Source: a virus
Virus record (IMG/VR): IMGVR_UViG_3300032011_000001
Span: 94,154 to 158,153 of that record
Strand: one strand, 5' to 3'
Length of the DNA stretch: 64,000 bases
The position numbers and the translations under genes are program-made. The notes beneath the pieces are model-generated. The model had not been told where the DNA came from. It saw only the letters and a program-made list of their open reading frames with translations, and made no database searches. Shown here piece by piece: positions 1-9,400 of the stretch. Each line of letters begins with the position of its first letter. Within the stretch, counting starts at the first letter, position 1.

Positions 1-131
1 AATGGAATACCAAGGAGACACAGCAGCGGAGTGTTATCTCTAAAACTTTTCCAAACAAGTTGGCCACTACTCTGTAGCCAGACAAGAATATGCCCTAAGA
101 ATACTAAGCCAACAAATGTCAGGAGTTTCAT
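1..131 (-). CDS. Phage membrane protein, truncated by the window edge
   Basis: A reading frame starts at the ATG at 129-131 and stays open for 43 codons to the left edge, so the C-terminus is missing. It begins MKLLTFVGLVFLGHILVW, a clear N-terminal membrane span, followed by a polar stretch and a second hydrophobic stretch (LLCLLGIP). The start overlaps the stop of the 1356-aa gene as TAATG, which suggests translational coupling and the same late operon. The layout (span, SGQLVWK, DNTPLL, LGIP) recalls small two-span membrane proteins found near structural genes of marine phages. That resemblance is from memory and the function is unknown. Confidence 0.6.
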   Translation of the reverse strand, partial: MKLLTFVGLVFLGHILVWLQSSGQLVWKSFRDNTPLLCLLGIP

Positions 132-3100
132 TACGCACCAGAGCCAGGAGGAGCACTCTTACTTCTCTTGGTGGGTGCAAGCTTGTGCCCCTTATCAGCC
201 GTTTTTCCAGGAACTCTTATAAGCAGGCCCTTCCTCGTGGAGTGTTGTTTTTTAGCCGGACTATTCTGGTAGTCTTTTGCTTCTTGAGCTGGCTGTGGAG
301 CTCCCAACGTTGCACCCACTGGCTCTCCTGCTTGGACACCTGCGAGCTTTCTGTCGGCATCAAAATTATTATCTCTTCTGATACTCTGAGGGTTCATCTT
401 TATCCATCTCTCAGTAGCAGACTGAAGAGAGGCTTGCCAGAGCTTCCAGTGTTTGTCGAATAGTCTAGTTCCGTCAACAATAGCGTCGAGTTCTTCCTCG
501 CTGTATTTGGAGAGTTCAACGGATATATCCATTTTAGCTGTTGTCTTATAAACTATCATGTAACCCACCAAATCATTTCTTTCCGAAACATACATGATTC
601 TATCAATGATATCGTCTGTGTCCTGCTCCTCCATACCTGGTAGAGAAGGCTGTCTTTGTAGAAGCTTTTGAAAGACATTTAGTCCTCTTCTGAGTATTTT
701 CTGAGCTCCGTCATTACTTGGCCTATCACCAATAATTTGTGTCTTGTCTTGCTGTACTTCTTCCGGTGGTGGATAAGGAATACTAAATTCCATCTCGCCA
801 TTTTCCGGGTCAAAAGATATCAAGTGAAGATTCTTATATTGTTCTTCAAACTCATCCTGTAATTCTTTTGCAGTTTTATCTTCAACTTCTCTGCCGTCGT
901 CTTCGGGGTCATATACTTGAACTTCAGCATTCTCACCCTGACCATAAAGCAAAGTATCATATTTTGTGAAAGGTAAAACACCTCCCTCAATGAGAGTTGC
1001 CCTTATTTTTCCTTGGCATGCTTCATATTTGTTATCGGGACCATACTCGACATTGTTGAAGAAGTCTTCTGCTCCTTCTATACCACTTTCTCCATAAAAA
1101 GAGCCATAGCATTCAATTGTTACTTTCACAGTTCTTCCACTAACGTGGATATCAATATACTGCATAAGATCTTGCATGATGGCCGGGTCTTCCTGATTGC
1201 CAATCATGAGGTTCTGATTTGCATCCTGAAACGCATCCCGAAGGGCATCGAGCTCATACATATCCAAGTCTTCTTTCCCGTCAAACTCTCCTGAGTCGTA
1301 GATAAAAGATATCGTTGCTTCCACATTGATAGTCATATCTTCGTAGTCGTCGTATGTATCGAAAGCTAGCGATATTCTATTTCCATGATCGAGGCGCTGT
1401 TCTGCTGCTTCCATTATCTCTTTCAGTTTACTATCGTAATCAATCATCTCATAATCGAATACAGTATCAAACCTACCTTCAAAGCCATTGTCTTTAAGTA
1501 CATCTTTTAATTTACCATGTAATATTTCAAACTCATCCCCGCGCACAGGAGTATCTGTTACATCCATAAACTGCTTTGAACCATAATGAAACTGGAATCT
1601 GTCTCCGTCATCTTCGGGATCATCACGAGTATCTCCCGGAGTATGGATATAAAACAACGGGTCATCCTCGCCACCGTAGTATTGATTAAAATAATCTAAG
1701 CCAGGAGAAGCAGTGCACCAGCTAGTCTTTTTACCTAGTAAACATGCAGCGCCCTTTCCATGAGCTGCAGCAATAACCCAGCCATCCTTACTTCTTCTAA
1801 ACTGAGGGATGCCCTGCTCGTCTCGAAGAACTTGGCCCTTGTCATCTAACTTATACCCACCAGCGAAAAACTCTGTTCTGCCAACAGCATCATTTGCCAT
1901 CTTCTTGTCGTTTTCTGCATCAATAGAAGCCTGTCCAGCTTTGACGACATCATCTAGCATTTCTTTAGTTTTTATTTGCCCGATGTCAGAAACTTTCATA
2001 TGTCTTGGGTGCTGAAAGAACGTTTCGAAGTTCTGACGGATAAGTATAGCATCACGGTTGGCCAGCGGGTACTGTCCTGAGAGTATTCTGTCTCTCAGCT
2101 CAGTGTCTGTTTTAAGATACCTCAGCCACCAAAATATTATCTGAGCTCGGTTTGAATCTTGTATGGATTTGTGTTTCTCCGGTTGGTGGGTGCGAGAAAT
2201 GTTACCAGGAACTACATCTGCCGGAGTATATGTCAGAGATATTACTGAATGCAATTTCTTGTGTAGTCTATTATAGTCATCACCGGGATCTTTACCTTGA
2301 TCAAAGTTATAGCTTTTGATAATCTTCTTTCCGGCTTTGCCTCCGAGGGAACTCATTGCGTCGTCAAGACTGACTTCTTGCAACAACTCCTCTCCAAGTA
2401 GTTTTACTAAAATTCTTTCTTCTAACTTCATAGCACTTTCCTCTAGACCTAACTGGCCCATAATAGCATCAATACTGTCTCGCGTACCTACGAGCTCTTT
2501 TTCTGGAGCCTCTCGCGGATGATTCTTTATCCACTCTTTCGCAAGTTTTGTAAACTCTTTAAAAGCTTTCACGTCCATCTTTTCGGGCCACTCATTAGCG
2601 GCGGGACCGGTCGTTGCTGGCAAATCTGAACTCAACGAATGTGAGAAGTTTCTCAAATCGCTGATAGCACCTGCATAAAGCCTATCCATTTCTTCTGCTG
2701 GAATTTTGCTTTCGGGGTCTGTGATCATCACTGACCAGCGCATGTCCATAATAATATATTCTTGCTTTCCTTTGCGGCCAGTAATATCAAGCTTTGGTTC
2801 TCTTATTTTGGCCTTGAAAACTCTATCCACAGGAACTTCGCCATTATCATATTTTTCCTTACCACTGTTGAATGTATGTAATGCAACGCCTTCAACCATC
2901 TTAGAATATTCAGGAAGGTCCATTTTCATTCGGAGGTAACTCACAAACTGCTCGTTCCTTGATCTGTCGTTACCTCGGAATTCCTCGTGTCCTGTCATCT
3001 TCTCATAACCACCGATTTCATCTGGTATGGGCAAATAAACAAAATTCTTAATATTTGCAACGAGCCTTCCAGCTTCAACCTCAGTGGCAGACATATATGC

Positions 3101-4201
3101 GTGTGCACTTGGTTTGTCCGGAGCTTCGTTGTGTAGGGGAAGAACTTTGTCGTGATAGTTGCTTTCCCATTCTTTAGTCAACTTGTCCATCAGGTCTGAA
3201 TATTTCTTTTGACGTGATGCTGCAGGGTTTGGGTTTTTCTCTAGGTCATCTTCCAGTGTATCAAGCAACACATCCACCATCATTTCTATCTTGTCTTCTT
3301 CAACACCCCAAGCTTTAAGAGCACCATCAAGAAAGTCAATGTCGTGCTGCTTATCTTCTGCGTCGAATATTTCCATCCGACCGTTGGCGTTGAACACAAG
3401 CGCGACTTTATCGTAGCGAGTTCGATCTTTAGTCTTCGTCGGCTTCTTTTCTTTCCCAGGTTTTTCTTCTCGACCGATAAAGGGGAGAAGTTCGTGGTAT
3501 TTTTTGATGAGGTTTGTGACTCTGTTGCGAGCAAACAACTCTCTTCTTCCGCTGACCTTGCCATCGTCGTCCAGCACAACTATATCATTTGCGTTTTTAA
3601 CCATCCAGGCTAAATATTTGTTTTTTCCAGAAGGGTCTTCTTGTGACATCTTGTCAATACCCCTTGGGCCACTGTATGTCTTATTCCAGTCTTCATAATC
3701 TGATAGAACCCATTGGGGGTATTTCTTTTTTAAGTCTTCGAGTTTGCCTTCAAACAGGTCGTCGAGCTGAGCGTTGAAGTCTTCAACCTCATCATCAGAC
3801 ATGTCTCCTGCTCTACCAGCATCAACACTTTTCGGAAGAATGTAATAGAGAGTTACGCCATGACGGTTATAATATCTATCAAACATATTTGATTCTTTGG
3901 AACCAGCCGTACACCACTTTGTCCCAGAACCATAGTGACAAGAAGCTTCTGTTGTTTTCGGTGCGACAATTTGAAATGCATCACTAGGACTTTCTACTTT
4001 TCTGTATTCTTCTGGGGGAACACTTTTCTTTGCTTTCTTTTCTTGAGAGGCTTTCTTTAAGCTTGCGGCCTTCTGAATGACGACTCCCATTTCCCTGGGG
4101 GTGAGAGTAGTGTGGTCTTTAGGGTTTGACTTCTTTCCTTCTTCTATCTCGTTGTCTGGCTTTCTTGTTATTTTAGCATATATCTTTTCTTCTAATTTCA
4201 T
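131..4201 (-). CDS. Giant virion-associated-type protein with two WCTA domains
   Basis: A 1356-aa soluble acidic protein. Two segments share the signature of a Cys domain seen in marine phage proteins: GTKWCTAGS near residue 96 followed by a YYxxHGVTLYYI strand, and TSWCTASPG near residue 827 followed by YFNQYY and LFYIHTP. The N-terminus MKLEEKIYAK recurs inside at residue 591 as MKLEERILVK, so this looks like two ancestral genes joined head to tail. The internal copy is followed by LLGEELLQE, resembling the short helical leaders of virion proteins in T4-like marine phages. The start has GAGG upstream and overlaps the stop of the peptidase gene (ATGA). No enzyme motif was recognised, and function (virion component or injected effector) is inferred only from size and position. 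Confidence 0.7.
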   Translation of the reverse strand: MKLEEKIYAKITRKPDNEIEEGKKSNPKDHTTLTPREMGVVIQKAASLKKASQEKKAKKSVPPEEYRKVESPSDAFQIVAPKTTEASCHYGSGTKWCTAGSKESNMFDRYYNRHGVTLYYILPKSVDAGRAGDMSDDEVEDFNAQLDDLFEGKLEDLKKKYPQWVLSDYEDWNKTYSGPRGIDKMSQEDPSGKNKYLAWMVKNANDIVVLDDDGKVSGRRELFARNRVTNLIKKYHELLPFIGREEKPGKEKKPTKTKDRTRYDKVALVFNANGRMEIFDAEDKQHDIDFLDGALKAWGVEEDKIEMMVDVLLDTLEDDLEKNPNPAASRQKKYSDLMDKLTKEWESNYHDKVLPLHNEAPDKPSAHAYMSATEVEAGRLVANIKNFVYLPIPDEIGGYEKMTGHEEFRGNDRSRNEQFVSYLRMKMDLPEYSKMVEGVALHTFNSGKEKYDNGEVPVDRVFKAKIREPKLDITGRKGKQEYIIMDMRWSVMITDPESKIPAEEMDRLYAGAISDLRNFSHSLSSDLPATTGPAANEWPEKMDVKAFKEFTKLAKEWIKNHPREAPEKELVGTRDSIDAIMGQLGLEESAMKLEERILVKLLGEELLQEVSLDDAMSSLGGKAGKKIIKSYNFDQGKDPGDDYNRLHKKLHSVISLTYTPADVVPGNISRTHQPEKHKSIQDSNRAQIIFWWLRYLKTDTELRDRILSGQYPLANRDAILIRQNFETFFQHPRHMKVSDIGQIKTKEMLDDVVKAGQASIDAENDKKMANDAVGRTEFFAGGYKLDDKGQVLRDEQGIPQFRRSKDGWVIAAAHGKGAACLLGKKTSWCTASPGLDYFNQYYGGEDDPLFYIHTPGDTRDDPEDDGDRFQFHYGSKQFMDVTDTPVRGDEFEILHGKLKDVLKDNGFEGRFDTVFDYEMIDYDSKLKEIMEAAEQRLDHGNRISLAFDTYDDYEDMTINVEATISFIYDSGEFDGKEDLDMYELDALRDAFQDANQNLMIGNQEDPAIMQDLMQYIDIHVSGRTVKVTIECYGSFYGESGIEGAEDFFNNVEYGPDNKYEACQGKIRATLIEGGVLPFTKYDTLLYGQGENAEVQVYDPEDDGREVEDKTAKELQDEFEEQYKNLHLISFDPENGEMEFSIPYPPPEEVQQDKTQIIGDRPSNDGAQKILRRGLNVFQKLLQRQPSLPGMEEQDTDDIIDRIMYVSERNDLVGYMIVYKTTAKMDISVELSKYSEEELDAIVDGTRLFDKHWKLWQASLQSATERWIKMNPQSIRRDNNFDADRKLAGVQAGEPVGATLGAPQPAQEAKDYQNSPAKKQHSTRKGLLIRVPGKTADKGHKLAPTKRSKSAPPGSGA

Positions 4202-4785
4202 TTGATGTCCTCGTTGAGAAAGATTTCTGTTTTCCCAAACTTGGGAGTATCAAATATGTCTACTTTCTCTATTTCGAATTTTGCTGCAGCGACATAGCAG
4301 CAATCGTATATATCTGCTGAGTCTATCATCCATTCATTTTTGTCTACCTTGTTTGGTAAACGATAGTCACACCAATATTCTTGGCCGTTTTTCTCGTATA
4401 TACATAGTGCATGGGCAGACATCTGTCCGTTGCCCTTTTTAAGCATAGAATAATATCCGAACCACACTCTGTCAACGAGGTTGGACTTTTTCAAAACAGT
4501 AGCCCAAAATATAGCATGGTCGTCACAATCGCCAAACAGCTTGCCGGAGTCTATATTATTTTGCAGACGTGAAGGATGAGTAAGATAGTCTAGCATTCCA
4601 TTTACAGGATCTTTGCGATACTTTGTACCCCAATCAAAAAACTCGGGTATCTCACAAATGTCATTCATTTTTCTTAGTGTAACATTGTCTCTAGTTAGAA
4701 ACATGGTAAGTCGATACCACACTTTTGCAAATGAGACGTTTAGTGAGAATAATTTTTTGGTGAGGAATATCTTAATTTTCTTCAT
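4198..4785 (-). CDS. Transglutaminase-like cysteine peptidase
   Basis: A 195-aa protein with the catalytic signature of bacterial transglutaminase-like peptidases. GDCDDHAIFW supplies the nucleophilic Cys, SAHALCIY the His, and the following YWCDYR strand probably the Asp. The N-terminus is basic and weakly hydrophobic (KKIKIFLTKKLFSLNVSF), so membrane or virion association is possible. Members hydrolyse or cross-link peptide/isopeptide bonds; a role in virion maturation or host-surface processing is inference. No Shine-Dalgarno sequence precedes the ATG. Instead an AT-rich CTATTTAT motif lies 3 bases upstream, so the mRNA may be leaderless or the start may differ. Confidence 0.75.
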   Translation of the reverse strand: MKKIKIFLTKKLFSLNVSFAKVWYRLTMFLTRDNVTLRKMNDICEIPEFFDWGTKYRKDPVNGMLDYLTHPSRLQNNIDSGKLFGDCDDHAIFWATVLKKSNLVDRVWFGYYSMLKKGNGQMSAHALCIYEKNGQEYWCDYRLPNKVDKNEWMIDSADIYDCCYVAAAKFEIEKVDIFDTPKFGKTEIFLNEDIK

Positions 4786-4788
4786 GAT

Positions 4789-4796
4789 ATAAATAG
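4789..4796 (-). promoter_or_regulatory. CTATTTAT motif before peptidase gene
   Basis: On the minus strand the octamer CTATTTAT lies directly upstream of the transglutaminase-like gene. The same octamer precedes the tail-fibre gene (10559-10566) and the acidic scaffold-like gene (40493-40500), all late-type genes. A late-promoter role is inferred only from this shared position; one further copy lies inside the reductase gene near 51830. Confidence 0.3.
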
Positions 4797-4800
4797 TTTT

Positions 4801-5028
4801 TTAATACACAACTTCTAAAAAGTTTTTATACATGAAGCAGGAATAGGGTTTTTGATCAAAACTGAATGGCGCATCGGGCCGCCAAAGCCAACTAACTTTC
4901 ACCATTCTTGGGTCCGGTGACAAGCCACTGCACTTCAAAATAATACCATATCTTTTTGGGGAACACTTGCTGCTCACTAATGTTCCGACATCAATTTTAT
5001 TACTCTTAACAGGTTGGACTGATTTCAT
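4801..5028 (-). CDS. SH3/KOW-like GDLV-family small protein
   Basis: A 75-aa protein. Residues 12-45 show a small beta-barrel pattern (VGTLVSSKCSPKRYGIILK, then RMVKVSWLWRP) that recurs in about 17 small proteins here: a G-D/T-x-V turn, a GIV/GII strand and a final strand after a basic turn. The ATG overlaps the end of the upstream 92-aa gene, with a GGAG ribosome site about 9 bases before it. Such barrels bind nucleic acid or protein; the target is unknown. Confidence 0.6.
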   Translation of the reverse strand: MKSVQPVKSNKIDVGTLVSSKCSPKRYGIILKCSGLSPDPRMVKVSWLWRPDAPFSFDQKPYSCFMYKNFLEVVY

Positions 5029-5284
5029 CTATTTCTACTCCCATAATAAACAGATTTAACAAAAGTTCTTCATACTCTACTTCATCTAACACAAACATCA
5101 TATAAGATAAGAATTCTTTAGCATCACTCCTACACAGTGTATCTATATGATAACATATAAATGTCATTATCTCTGCGTCGATGACTTCTGGTATTTCCGG
5201 AAGGCTCTCGATAGGTATATTGAATTTATATTTTGAAATTTCTTTTTTTACTTTAGCTATCTTTTCACTTCTTTTTTCAAACAT
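5006..5284 (-). CDS. Unrecognised 92-aa acidic protein
   Basis: A mostly helical protein with a charged N-terminus (EKRSEKIAKVKKE), a Pro-rich turn (PIESLPEIPEVID) and an acidic helical C-terminal half. The start overlaps the upstream stop as ATGTTTGA and the end overlaps the next gene, so it sits in a coupled operon with two GDLV-family genes. No family was recognised. Confidence 0.55.
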   Translation of the reverse strand: MFEKRSEKIAKVKKEISKYKFNIPIESLPEIPEVIDAEIMTFICYHIDTLCRSDAKEFLSYMMFVLDEVEYEELLLNLFIMGVEIDEISPTC

Positions 5285-5804
5285 TTTCTTCCATTAAGCC
5301 CTCATAGTATTCGTCCAGCTCCTCTTCTGTCATCCATTCTGTAGGTATAAAATCTGAAGTGTTTATCTTTCCTGCGCCGGGCAAAGGAACACTCTCTTTT
5401 GTTATTTCATCTTCCCATTCAGAATATAGCTGGTCTTCTTCCTTATCAGTACGTATCTCTTCGTCTTGTTTTTCAGGCTCGGAAAAAACGTGTCTTAAAA
5501 TATCATCTCTTGCTTTTTTGCAAACTCTTTCATGTTCTTGCAATTGATCGCAAGCTCTTTTAATGCTTTCGTCATATATTATATCATACTTCTCTACTTT
5601 AATGCAATAAGAATCTAACGCCCATGCTTCTCTGTTTTTATATTTTATCCTTAAAAATATAACTCCCTGGTGTGAGCGGCTGGATTTTACATCTATGACT
5701 TCACAAACATTTCCAGGTATCATGTTATTTGATGCCTTCCAGTATTTCCACCACTTTATTCTATTAGCTATTTGAACCCAATCACCCTTACTAAAGCTCG
5801 CCAT
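5277..5804 (-). CDS. SH3/KOW-like protein with acidic helical tail
   Basis: A 175-aa protein. Residues 4-75 form the GDLV-type barrel (FSKGDWVQIANRIKWWKYW, NVCEVIDV, GVIFLRIKYKNREAW). The remainder is a charged helical region (about residues 85-135) and a Pro/Asp/Glu-rich tail ending EELDEYYEGLMEENV. It is the longest of the GDLV family apart from the 31366 protein. The start overlaps the end of the HNH gene by 14 bases, with GGGGG about 6 bases upstream. A scaffold or adaptor role is inference. Confidence 0.6.
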   Translation of the reverse strand: MASFSKGDWVQIANRIKWWKYWKASNNMIPGNVCEVIDVKSSRSHQGVIFLRIKYKNREAWALDSYCIKVEKYDIIYDESIKRACDQLQEHERVCKKARDDILRHVFSEPEKQDEEIRTDKEEDQLYSEWEDEITKESVPLPGAGKINTSDFIPTEWMTEEELDEYYEGLMEENV

Positions 5805-6396
5805 TGTTAACCCCCAAGAACCGAAACCATTCAGTCTTTTTAAAGCGCCTTGCGTAGTATCTAAAAAATTTAATATCGAAACATAAAGGCTTTGGTCTTT
5901 TAAGTAGTTTCATGTTACATTGTAACAGAGTCTTACTGCCTTTTAAATTATTGCACTCTTTGCAGCTCGTTGCTGCATTTGCCCATGACATCTCTCCCCC
6001 TTTGGACTTTGGGATAATATGATCCACGGTCGCATGGCCTTGGGATAACTTTATTCCGCAGTATTGGCACTCGTACATATCTCTGATAAATATGTTCATC
6101 TTGGTACATGAGGGAGAGCGAGTTCTTTTTTGAATATAGTTTTTAAGTATTATTATTTTTGGAATTCCAAACACACTGCTTACTGAGCGAAGAACTTCGA
6201 AGTCTGCATCCCTCATTTCATTCCTGTGTTTCGAATGTCTCATCCACTCTTCGAGAGTAAAAACATTATAGTCATTATCTATCACATTTGCTGCTTCTCT
6301 GAAAACAAGATAAATGGCCCCGCGAACGCTTGTTATTCTTATGGGGCGATAGTTTTTATCTAAGACTAATACCTTCTTATTAAGAATCAAAGGCAT
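5791..6396 (-). CDS. HNH endonuclease
   Basis: A 201-aa protein with a complete HNH nuclease module in its C-terminal half: a CQYC zinc knuckle, then VDHIIPKSKGG carrying the catalytic His, an Asn in the WANAATSC segment, and a second CKECN zinc pair. The N-terminal ~100 residues (VLVLDKNYRPIRITSVRGAI) match the usual N-terminal region of stand-alone phage and bacterial HNH proteins. The family nicks or cuts DNA. It could be a free-standing homing nuclease or help packaging, but no terminase or intron is nearby to decide. The start has GAGG about 8 bases upstream. A small hairpin (GGGC-ACTAC-GCCC) lies in the 90-base leader. Confidence 0.88.
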   Translation of the reverse strand: MPLILNKKVLVLDKNYRPIRITSVRGAIYLVFREAANVIDNDYNVFTLEEWMRHSKHRNEMRDADFEVLRSVSSVFGIPKIIILKNYIQKRTRSPSCTKMNIFIRDMYECQYCGIKLSQGHATVDHIIPKSKGGEMSWANAATSCKECNNLKGSKTLLQCNMKLLKRPKPLCFDIKFFRYYARRFKKTEWFRFLGVNNGEL

Positions 6397-6486
6397 GGCA
6401 GCATCCTCGGCAAACTCCCTCCTACGGGCGTAGTGCCCTATGAGGACACCACCATATTAATATATATGATAGAAGAGATATTTTAA

Positions 6487-9400
6487 CTATCCCAAATTTA
6501 TAAAGTTTACATTGGCAGGCACAGATTCCGCTTTAATCATGAGGGGCGCATATCCGGCTCCTGCCTTTACTTGTACATTTTCGTTCGTGCTATCAACTTT
6601 CATTTGGAAATACATTGTTTTAGATTCCCCAGCAGCCCAGTTGTGGGTTCCGTCTGTCCCATCAAAATACCACTGAAGAACATATATGCCGAACTTCTCT
6701 TCTGTGTGTCCGTTTATTTGTTCATCATTCCAATCAGAGCCCCAGCTTCCCTCAGTGGATTCAGAGTCGCTATCGGTTATTCTACATCTCCAAAGATTCT
6801 CTGAAGAATCAAAATCTCTAATAGACATCTTGAGAGTCACCAGCACCTTGCGGCTCGCTGGGACAGTGAAAGTGATAGAGGGCTTAATGTTGGCATCACT
6901 ATCACTATTAATTTGTTTATAGGTCGTTGTGAAACTGCCGCAGGAAAATGTAGTAGTTGCACCGTCCATAATTGTTTGTGACAAGAGAGTTGAACCGCTG
7001 ACGATATCGAGAGGAACTTTCGGGTTATTCGTTCCAATACCTACATTTCCGGAGCCACTAATGAACAAAGAGTTTGCAGTTGCTTTTCTACTTATCGACA
7101 ACACATTGGTATCTGATGTGGAGTTATCTCTGACTCCCAAATGAAGCATTCCATTGTGAGGAGAAGCGGCATCACCGTCATAATCTAGAAATGCGCCATA
7201 GGTCATAACTTGACTTCCGTTAGTATCCTCTGCCATCTCTAGCCGACCAGAAAAGTTTGATGCTGAACTGTTGTCTCCACCGAGGCGTATTGAAACTACT
7301 CCGCCATCTGCATCGCCCTCAATTGATAAGTTAGCATAAGGGCTGGTCGTACCAATTCCTACCTTGTTGCCGCTACTATCAACATATAGAGTGTCTGTAT
7401 CAAACGTCGCATTACCGGTGAAAGTCGGACTTGCAGTAGGCGCTTTCGCATCAAGCTGAGTTTGAATAGCACTGGTCACACCGTCAACATAATTTAGTTC
7501 TGTTGCTGTAGCTGTGACTAAAGTACCGCCCAGGGATAAGCCTGCCGAAGAGCCGTTATGTGATGATATATCAGCGTCGCCAGTTACAGTGAGATCATCA
7601 TTTACAAACATATCATCAGTGCATCTTATATCTCCGTTCACGTCCAAGGTATAACTTGGGGTACTATCAAGGATGCCAACAAAACCGTTTGTTCCTTTGA
7701 TGCTTATTGCTGTGTTTGTCGTGCTGTCTCTTTGTCCAAATATTAAATTACCACTAGAATTATAATAAATAGGAAACCAATTATCTGCATCTGATTTTTC
7801 AAGCCTGATGCCGCCTGTGCTATCTTGGGCCGACTGTTTAATATGAAATTTAGAGTCCGGGTCGTTGGTACCAACACCAACATCACCATCATTCTGGATT
7901 CTCATTCTTTCAGTATCGTTTGTGCCGAAATAGAGGTCGTAGTTTGTTGATACATTCAGGTAAGTGTTACCGTCGGTATTTATAGAATTGCCGTCAATAT
8001 ACATGTTGGTACTGCTGTCTGTTATTTTTACAGTAGCGTTACCTAATGTAAGCCCACCTATATCTCCAACTGTAGCATTTCTGTCAACGTGCAATGCTGC
8101 AGCCGGAGAAGTTTCATTGATGCCAACTCTGTTCAAACTTGGGTTGTAAGAAATACCAGCGTCGGTTTTTAATTGTTGTGTTGCAGCAGTGCTATCAACA
8201 AAGGTTAGGTAATGAGATGCGTTGCCGCTATCCGTTGCGGTAGTGACGTTAGTAGCGTTAGTAGCGTTGGTAGCAGTTGCGGCATTGCCACCGGTTGCTA
8301 ATTTTCCGTCTAATTGAGTTTGGATGGCGGAGGTTACACCGTCAACGTAATTTAGTTCTGTTGCAGTTGCAGTGACTAATGTGCCACCAAGTTTAAATCC
8401 ATTGGCAGAACCGTCGTGAGTGCTGATATTAACATCTGCTCCGAAGGTAGCATCACCATCTTGGTCAACCAACAATGCGTTTACATCTGTGCCACTCTGA
8501 TTATCCATAATAAGAGCAAACTGGTTTGCATCACCGTCATTGTCTCCAAGATACCTAATTGCCCACCCATGCGTTTGGACGCCGCTTTGTAATACCCTAA
8601 TTACGTCTGCATCCGTATCGTTGCCTCCATTCATAATTATCGCGGGAGTTGTTTCTGTGAGTTTGGTGATGGTGAGCGAAGCACCATCCCATGTAAGATC
8701 ACTGTTTCCTTTAAAGGAGCCTGTGCCAGTTGCTGTAAGGACTCTGTTGTTTGCTCCGCTCGACATAAAGTCAGTAACGTCTACGGATAGATGATCTCCA
8801 GTTAAGTCAAGCCCGTTACCTACTGCTAAGTTTGTATTATCACTTATATCAATTGAGCTGAGTGTTGCCAACGATCCTAAGCCTAGTGTAGCTCTGGCTG
8901 TCGAAGCATTTGCGTCGTCGATAAGAGTTTTACCGAATGCAGATACGGTCGTTGTGCCAATAGTCAAGTCGCCATCTATCTGCAAGTTTCCGGACTCATC
9001 AAGATTTAAAATTTCCGTATTATAAGCATTGACAGTAAACTCATTAGATGAATTATTATTTGAGTCTATAACAAGATTTATATCGCCATAAGATCTAATA
9101 TTGAGATCACTGGTGGTGCCATTTATATCTCCGCCCTCGACCACGATATCCTTGTGAGCAGTTAAATCTCCTTCAACTCTTAATGTGTCTCCAAGAGTTG
9201 CCGCTCCGGAGCCAGAGATGGTCCCTTCGACAGACAAGTTATTGCCTAAGCTTGTTGCGCCTGCAACTTGCAAAGTACTAGAGCCGGAAATAGCAGCAGC
9301 AGCCAAGTTTCCTGTGAAAGTTGGGCTCGCTGCAGGCGCTTTCGCATTCAACTGAGTTTGAATAGCACTGGTAACACCGTCAACATAATTTAGTTCTGCT

